Source: Fremontodendron californicum (Eukaryota > Streptophyta > Magnoliopsida > Malvales > Malvaceae). Taken from it: a stretch of 64,000 nt of DNA. The stretch is from assembly GCA_030761205.1 (NCBI GenBank), contig JAULJL010000021.1:13869160-13933159 (forward strand), read 5' to 3'. Made by a program: the position numbers and the translations under genes. The notes under the pieces were generated by a model that was given only the letters and a program-made list of their open reading frames with translations, made no database searches and was not told the DNA's origin. Every line of letters starts with the position of its first letter. The first letter of the stretch is position 1. Positions 58,271-64,000 of the stretch are shown in pieces.

Positions 58271-61270
58271 ACATTGGAAATTTGTTTTACCATAGATTGA
58301 TTCCCTCTTGAAGAATTTTGAGGATAAGATTTGTTATCTTTGAAAGCATGTCAATAAGAGCATTCTGATGCATATATTTCTACACTTTGATGATGAAAGC
58401 TCTTGTCTCATGATGACATCTACATGAAATAAATAAATTTTGAATTTAAATATTTTGTGTTCATTTTATTTTAGCAATAAATTTGAAATTAGCAAAAAAA
58501 CAAAAAAAATGAAACTTTGAGAAAATTTGTGGTACACAATAAATAAGTGGTTTTCACATGAAATAATGAACAATCTTGAGAATATTGATGATCATTGTTA
58601 GAAATGACCCAATATCTTTAGCCTTCTCTTTTAGGCTTTCCTAAGCCTAAATCTTTTGAACCGAGACCATTTGAAAGACCTAATGCTTCAAGGAATATGA
58701 ATGATTTGACTTCATAAAACCATTGTCATCACAGAATAAGCAAAGACCTAGATCTTAGTCTAGGCTATGAACAAAGGAACGAACTTTTTGAAAATTTTCA
58801 AATTCCTTGAAAATCAAACAAATGAGACATTCTTTCAAGAATCCAGATTTTGAAAATTTGGTGTGTGTCAAGATTGTGCTAAAACCATTCATGACCTTTC
58901 CCAATGACCATAAAACACTAATTGCCCAGACATCACTTCATGATTGACACCCTGGGGCACATTGATTAAACTAGATTATCCCTTCTCCCATGAGAAAACC
59001 CATTTTTTGGGTCATATTTTCCTTGTCTCTTCAAAGAACTCAGATTTGAATTTCATCCTTTTCAGTACAGACCCGGACTTGCTATGTTCCTCGTTGATAC
59101 AAATTCTCATTGGTTAATCAAATTGGGACATCATATGTGGAAATGATGGATACATGGTGAATAAGGATGGACTAAACGCATGGATCATTGGGGCATGCGA
59201 CGAAAAAAAAAGAAAAAAAGAAAAAGGAAAAAAAATTTGATATCATGCATATGAGAATTCGGATGATTCCAAAGTGCAAAATGAAATTCTGAATATCTAT
59301 TTCCCCTGAGGATTGCTTTTCAATGAGAATATTTGGGCTTGATATGATGAATGGCCATCTTTCATATCCCTTTCACAAGAAAAAGAAATTATCCATAGTC
59401 ACCCCTTTTGAGCCAAAAGAATTCTTTCTTTTTTTTGAACCCTGATCAAGGATCACCCTCTACACTGGGGGCAAATGCGAGGAAATATCTTTTTAAGATC
59501 ATTGAGAAATGAGTCCTAGCTCAAAGACAGATACAAAGCAAATGAAGTCCCGAATAAATACAGGCTCACTTTGTCAAAGAAAAAGAAAAAGGAAGAGATG
59601 GCGAGATGAAAGCCAAGAAAAACAAAAAAACAAAAAAAACAAAAAAAAAACAAAAAAGAAGTGTGTGAAAAAGCGATTGCAAATGAAAGCCAAAAGCCAG
59701 GAAGAAAAAAAAGCAAAGTCAAAAGGAATGAAAAGACCAAAAGGGACATGCTTCAAAGAAAATCCTCTTCAAGAAAGGATCCTTGATTTGATTACCCTCA
59801 AACACATATTTTGGGCATATTTATCCTTTCTTTCTGAACCCTGAGCCATGACCTACATTACGTGCTTTAAAAGTCCATTTTGATCAAGCATGAATGTTTA
59901 ATTTGAAGGGTATTCCTCAGATTTTATCCCATCTCATCAAATTCTCATTTCACTAAGGAAGAATTTAGAATTCTCAAGTGCATGGTAAAAAAAAAAAAAA
60001 AAGAGAAAAATTGAAAAGAATGGGACTCTAGGGCGAAAACCCAAAAAACGGGCGGTCTAGAGTAGAATAGGAATTTTTGATGCCATCTATGATAGTGCCG
60101 ATACCCCAAAAGAAAAGATCTTATTAAAGGAGTGGTCATCGAGGAACATCTAGGAATTCCTGAACCCCCCAAATTGTCAGTTCTCATTCAGAGGATTGTC
60201 TTCAAAAACTGAAACTTTTGTTCCCAAGATTAAACTTTCTGGTTTAAACATCTCAGCCAATCTTGACGCTTGTCAAAATGCCTTGATACGGAAACAAAAA
60301 AGAATGTTGAATTTGCTGGGTTCTCAATGAATTCATGATTTATAAAACCTGTTCCATTTGTGAGCCTAGAAGGGATATACATTTTTGTCATGAAGTTTTC
60401 CTGGAAAAGCCAGAATCTCGTTATACCAAGCCTTGCCAATCCCAGTTGAAAAAACCCAGATTGATACTTAGAGAAATTTCTAACAATGATCATCAGTCTT
60501 CAAAATATTTGTACATCACACATTGTGGGGATAATATTTTTCGTTCAGAAGTTTTCAAAATGAGAAAACAAATAAAGATATTTTTGAAATACCCATTCTG
60601 ATGTTGACATGAGACAAGGATTTTTCTAACTCAAAGGTGTAGAACTGCCAGAATAGGTCCTGACTTCCAGATATGAGAAGAAGAAATCGAACCCAGTGCA
60701 GATCTCTGTTGATGAAAGTTTGAAAACTGTTGGGGCAAAGAGAATAGCCAAAATGAATTGAAGATATACTCTGATTTGAAGAGGAAAAATGAATTTGAAA
60801 GGCTAAGCCAAAGCCTAGAAAAAAAAAACAACCGGGGGCATTTGCATCACTCATGAGCATTCATCTCTCTATCAAGCTTTTACATCTGCACAGTGTTGGC
60901 AAGCATTTGCATCATTCATGAGTATTTGCATTGGCATTATTCCATAAGCATCTGCATTTTACCTTTACATTTACATTCTTCATGGAATTCGTATTTGTGT
61001 CATCTCAAACAATTGCATCATTTCTAGAATCATTGCATTTTCATTAATGTGTGGTAATTGTAGTTACACCATTCATAAACCAGTTACATGAACACAATTA
61101 GTAGGGGCATCTGCATCATGAAACATGGGCATCAATCCAAGTCATTTACATTTGCATTAAAGACATTTGCACCAGTTTAAGTCATTTCGTATCTTATTCA
61201 ACATATGCATTTGCATCAAAAAGCATTCGCATCTTCTCAAAATCTTTAGGTTAATTTTCAACAATTCTTC
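58271..61270 (+). other. element C non-coding 3' interior
   Basis: No pol motifs on either strand. Blocks shared with element A include CACTGGGGGCAAATGCGA (59464) and GAAAACCCAAAAAACGGGC (60031). 59570-59730 is an AAAACAAAAAAG-rich tract that creates false ORFs. 60840-61250 has CATTTGCATCATTCATGAG-type short repeats. Confidence 0.65.
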
Positions 61271-63055
61271 AAAGCCAATTTTTAAGACCTCCGGGCAACA
61301 TCTTTAAGACCTCCGGGCATAACTTTTTCAGGGGTAAGGCCTTCGGGCGCCAATTTTTAAGACCTCCGGGCATAATTTTCAATTTTTAAGACCTCCGGGC
61401 ATAATTTTTCAAATCACAGTTAAGACCTCCGGGCAACATCTTTAAGACCTCCGGGCATAACTCTTTTTTCAGGGGTAAGACCTCCGGGCACTATTCTCGA
61501 AAATCATGGATAAGACCTCCGGGCACTATTTTAAAAAAAAAATCATGTTTTCAAGACCTTCGGGCACTTGTTTCAAGACCTCCGGGCACTATTCTCAAAA
61601 ATCCATGGATAAGACCTCCGGGCGCCATTTTCAATGAAAAGACATTTTTAAGACCTCCGGGCACCTGTTTCAAGACCTCCGAGCACTATTCTCAAAAATT
61701 CATGGATAAGACCTCCGGGCGCCATTTTCAATGAAAAGACATCTTTAAGACCTCCGGGCATAATTTTTCAAATCACAGGTAAGACCTCCGGGCAACATCT
61801 TTAAGACCTCCGGGCATAACTCTTTTTTCAGGGGTAAGGCCTATGGGCACCATTTTTAAGACCTCCGGGCAACATCTTTAAGACCTCCGGGCATAACTTT
61901 TTCAGGGGTAAGGCCTTCGGGCGCCAATTTTTAAGACCTCCGGGCATAATTTTCAATTTTTAAGACCTCCGGGCATAATTTTTCAAATCACAGTTAAGAC
62001 CTCCGGGCATAACTCTTTTTTCAGGGGTAAGACCTCCGGGCACTATTCTCGAAAATCATGGATAAGACCTCCGGGCACTATTTTAAAAAAAAAATCATGT
62101 TTTCAAGACCTTCGGACACCTGTTTCAAGACCTCCGGGCACTATTCTCAAAAATCCATGGATAAGACCTCCGGGCGCCATTTTCAATGAAAAGACATTTT
62201 TAAGACCTCCGGGCACCTGTTTCAAGACCTCCGGGCACTATTCTCAAAAATCCATGGATAAGACCTCCGGGCGCCATTTTCAATGAAAAGACATTTTTAA
62301 GACCTCCTGGCATAATTTTTCAAATCACAAGTAAGACCTCCGGGCAACATCTTTAAGACCTCTGGGCATAACTCTTTTTTCAGGGGTAAGGCCTATGGGC
62401 ACCATTTTTAAGACCTCCGGGCAACATCTTTAAGACCTCCGGGCATAACTCTTTTTTTCAGGGGTAAGGCCTATGGGCACCATTTTTAAGACCTCCGGGC
62501 ATAATTTTTCAAATCACAGGTAAGACCTCCGGGCAACATTTTTAAGACCTCCGGGCATAACTCTTTTTTCAGGGGTAAGGCCTATGGGCGCCATTTTCAA
62601 TGAAAAGACATCTTTAAGACCTCCGGGCATAATTTTTCAAATCACAGGTAAGACCTCCGGGCAACATCTTTAAAACCTCCGGGCATAACTCTTTTTTCAG
62701 GGGTAAGACCTCTGGGCACCAATTTTTAAGACCTCTGGGCACCATTTTAAGACCTCCGGGCACCAATTTGTAAGACCTCCGGGCAACATTTTTAAGACCT
62801 CCGGGCATAACTCTTTTTTCAGGGGTAAGGCCTATGGGCGCCATTTTCAATGAAAAGACATCTTTAAGACCTCCGGGCATAATTTTTGAAATCACAGGTA
62901 AGACCTCCGGGCAACATCTTTAAGACCTCCGGGCATAACTCTTTTTTAAGGGGTAAGACCTCCGGGCAACAATTTTTAAGACCTCCGGGCACCAATTTTT
63001 AAGACCTCCGGGCACCATTTTAAGACCTTCGAGCACCAAATTTAAAGCCCTCGAG
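61270..63055 (+). repeat. ACCTCCGGGC minisatellite array, 1.8 kb
   Basis: About 70 copies of TTAAGACCTCCGGGCA with variable tails (ACATC, TAACTCTTTTTTCAGGGGT, CTATTCTC...). They are arranged in higher-order blocks, for example the block starting TTTTTCAGGGGTAAGGCC at about 61325, 61825 and 61905. It lies just before the 3' LTR. ORFs over it (CPEVLKMLPGG...) are artefacts. Confidence 0.95.
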
Positions 63056-63159
63056 CATAAATTTTTCTTTTGAAAATCGAATTCGTTTCCTTAAGACGAA
63101 TCGAGCCTTGTTTAGGTAGGGAATTCAATTTAAGGACAAAATCTTCAATTTATTGTGTT

Positions 63160-63330
63160 AAAAAAATGAAAAAATAGAAAATAGAAAAAAAAATAAAAAA
63201 ATAAAAAATAAAAAAATAGAAAAAATGAAAAAAGAAAAAAGAAAAAATGAAGAAAAAATGAAGAAAAAATGAAGAAAAAATGAAAAAATGAAAAAATAGA
63301 AAATGAAAAAAATGAAAATGAAAAAGAAAC
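63160..63330 (+). repeat. GAAAAAAT purine-rich tract
   Basis: An almost pure A/G run with short GAAGAAAAAATGAA units; the F-rich minus-strand ORF is meaningless. It sits about 100 bases above the polypurine tract. Confidence 0.85.
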
Positions 63331-63421
63331 CCCTTTCCCTTTCCTTCACATGTGATGTCACTGACCGTACAAAATTAGTGTCGGTTTATCTTTGCCTGAT
63401 TCCTGATTCTCAGCAATAGCC

Positions 63422-63434
63422 AAAGAGGGGCAGC
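63422..63434 (+). promoter_or_regulatory. element C polypurine tract
   Basis: AAAGAGGGGCAGC immediately before the 3' LTR. Confidence 0.78.
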
Positions 63435-64000
63435 TGTAGACACCTAATTTTGTCCGGACCACTAAACAGGTATGTTTTCTTCCCATATTGATGTTCCCGA
63501 GTGTGAAAAGACTGTTTTCATCCTACAGGTGGTACTCCGAGACTTAGTTTAAGAGGGCGAGCACAAAAAGTCAAACTTGAAAAAAAGTCAACCCTGAAAA
63601 AAGTCAACCCCGAAAAAGTCAACCCCAGAAAAGTCAACTATTGAAAAGGTCAACCCACTTTCAAAATCAAGATTTTAAGTTCAATTGAAAAATGGAGAAA
63701 GAATTTTGATAATCCGAGGTCTACATTGAAAGATATGGAGTTCGGAAGTTGGGATTTGGAGATTCAGTAGAAAAGAAACCCTAATCCGAGAAATTTGGAG
63801 AAAAGTGCTTAAACGATCAAACTGGTCGAAATTGAAGGTTCCAAATGAAAGAAAAGCACTGACTATGGGTAATGGAGAAGTCACTTGCAAGAAAAATCGA
63901 AAGAAAAGTCAATCCGGGAGAAAACCGAGAATTAGGGTTTTTAGTGAATTTCGGTGAAATCGAGAAGAATCACAGAAATGGCCCGACTTGGTAAGACCAA
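63435..64000 (+). repeat. element C 3' LTR (start only)
   Basis: Matches 43792-44357 with few differences by eye (for example TGCAG/TACAG and CTACTG/CTATTG). It continues beyond the window. Confidence 0.95.

Larger units (their letters stand above)
43792..64000 (+). mobile_element. element C: Tat/Ogre-like non-autonomous LTR retrotransposon (right-truncated by window)
   Basis: The 5' LTR is 43792-48197 (4406 bp). Primer-binding site 48201-48218 is a perfect tRNA-Arg type. The 3' LTR starts at 63435 and runs off the window. The interior, about 7.4 kb without nested B', has only a vestige of gag and no pol, making it a large retrotransposon derivative. Leader and 3' blocks are shared with element A. 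The left flank is CATAG; the matching target duplication lies outside the window. Confidence 0.9.

Noticed and set aside
59509..59844. Lysine-rich 111-aa ORF and F-rich mirror ORFs; also 63158-63361
   Set aside because: Low-complexity A-rich tracts in element C; no domain and no conservation in element A.
61270..63055. CRISPR-like look: many short repeats with spacers
   Set aside because: Spacers are themselves repeated and variable in length, the context is a plant retrotransposon, and no cas genes exist.

Overview
This is plant nuclear DNA: AT-rich, split genes with GT-AG introns, and stacked LTR retrotransposons, CACTA and hAT elements. The retrotransposon families (Tat/Ogre-like and Athila-like) and the cotton-type CACTA subterminal repeat TTTAGCGGCGTTT suggest a eudicot, probably Gossypium or another Malvaceae. 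That genus call rests on recognition only.

Host genes. On the minus strand, 1-3504 holds seven exons of an apparently intact GABA/amino-acid transporter (GAT1-like, AAAP family); its C-terminus lies off the left edge. A second, broken GAT-like copy has its last exon in three pieces: 41972-42209, 35379-35420 and 15119-15144. All the DNA between the pieces is inserted transposons.

Transposon layout. 4948-8718: inverted-repeat/hAT complex with 16-bp minisatellites. 8764-9566: LINE remnant. 9853-10379: small hAT-type MITE with target duplication. 11860-12660: Copia remnant. 13220-14597: a 341-bp tandem duplication with a 689-bp patch copied from 7670-8358 between its copies. 15145-35378: element A, Tat/Ogre-like, target duplication ATAAG, with only a broken gag. 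Nested in its 3' LTR is element B (25448-35129, target duplication GTGAC). 35421-41971: outer CACTA element holding a solo LTR (35698-39399) that holds a second CACTA element (36403-38602). 42818-43791: inverted LTR fragment. 43792 to the right edge: element C, Tat/Ogre-like with a 4.4-kb LTR, almost no coding sequence and a large ACCTCCGGGC array. Nested in C is element B' (49654-57523, minus strand, target duplication ACGTG).

Most interesting part. B and B' are two copies of one Athila-like family. Both lack reverse transcriptase, RNase H and the integrase core at the same in-frame junction, so the family must be moved in trans. B, but not B', also carries about 1.7 kb of cargo in the position where Athila elements have an env-like ORF. 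The cargo has its own TATA-like box, a 178-aa basic cysteine-motif protein resembling the small nucleic-acid-binding proteins of carlavirus-type plant viruses, and a 200-aa protein clearly related to LONELY GUY (LOG), the cytokinin-activating phosphoribohydrolase, with part of its catalytic region missing.

All alignments, mismatch counts and homology calls were made by eye from the sequence; no database search was run.
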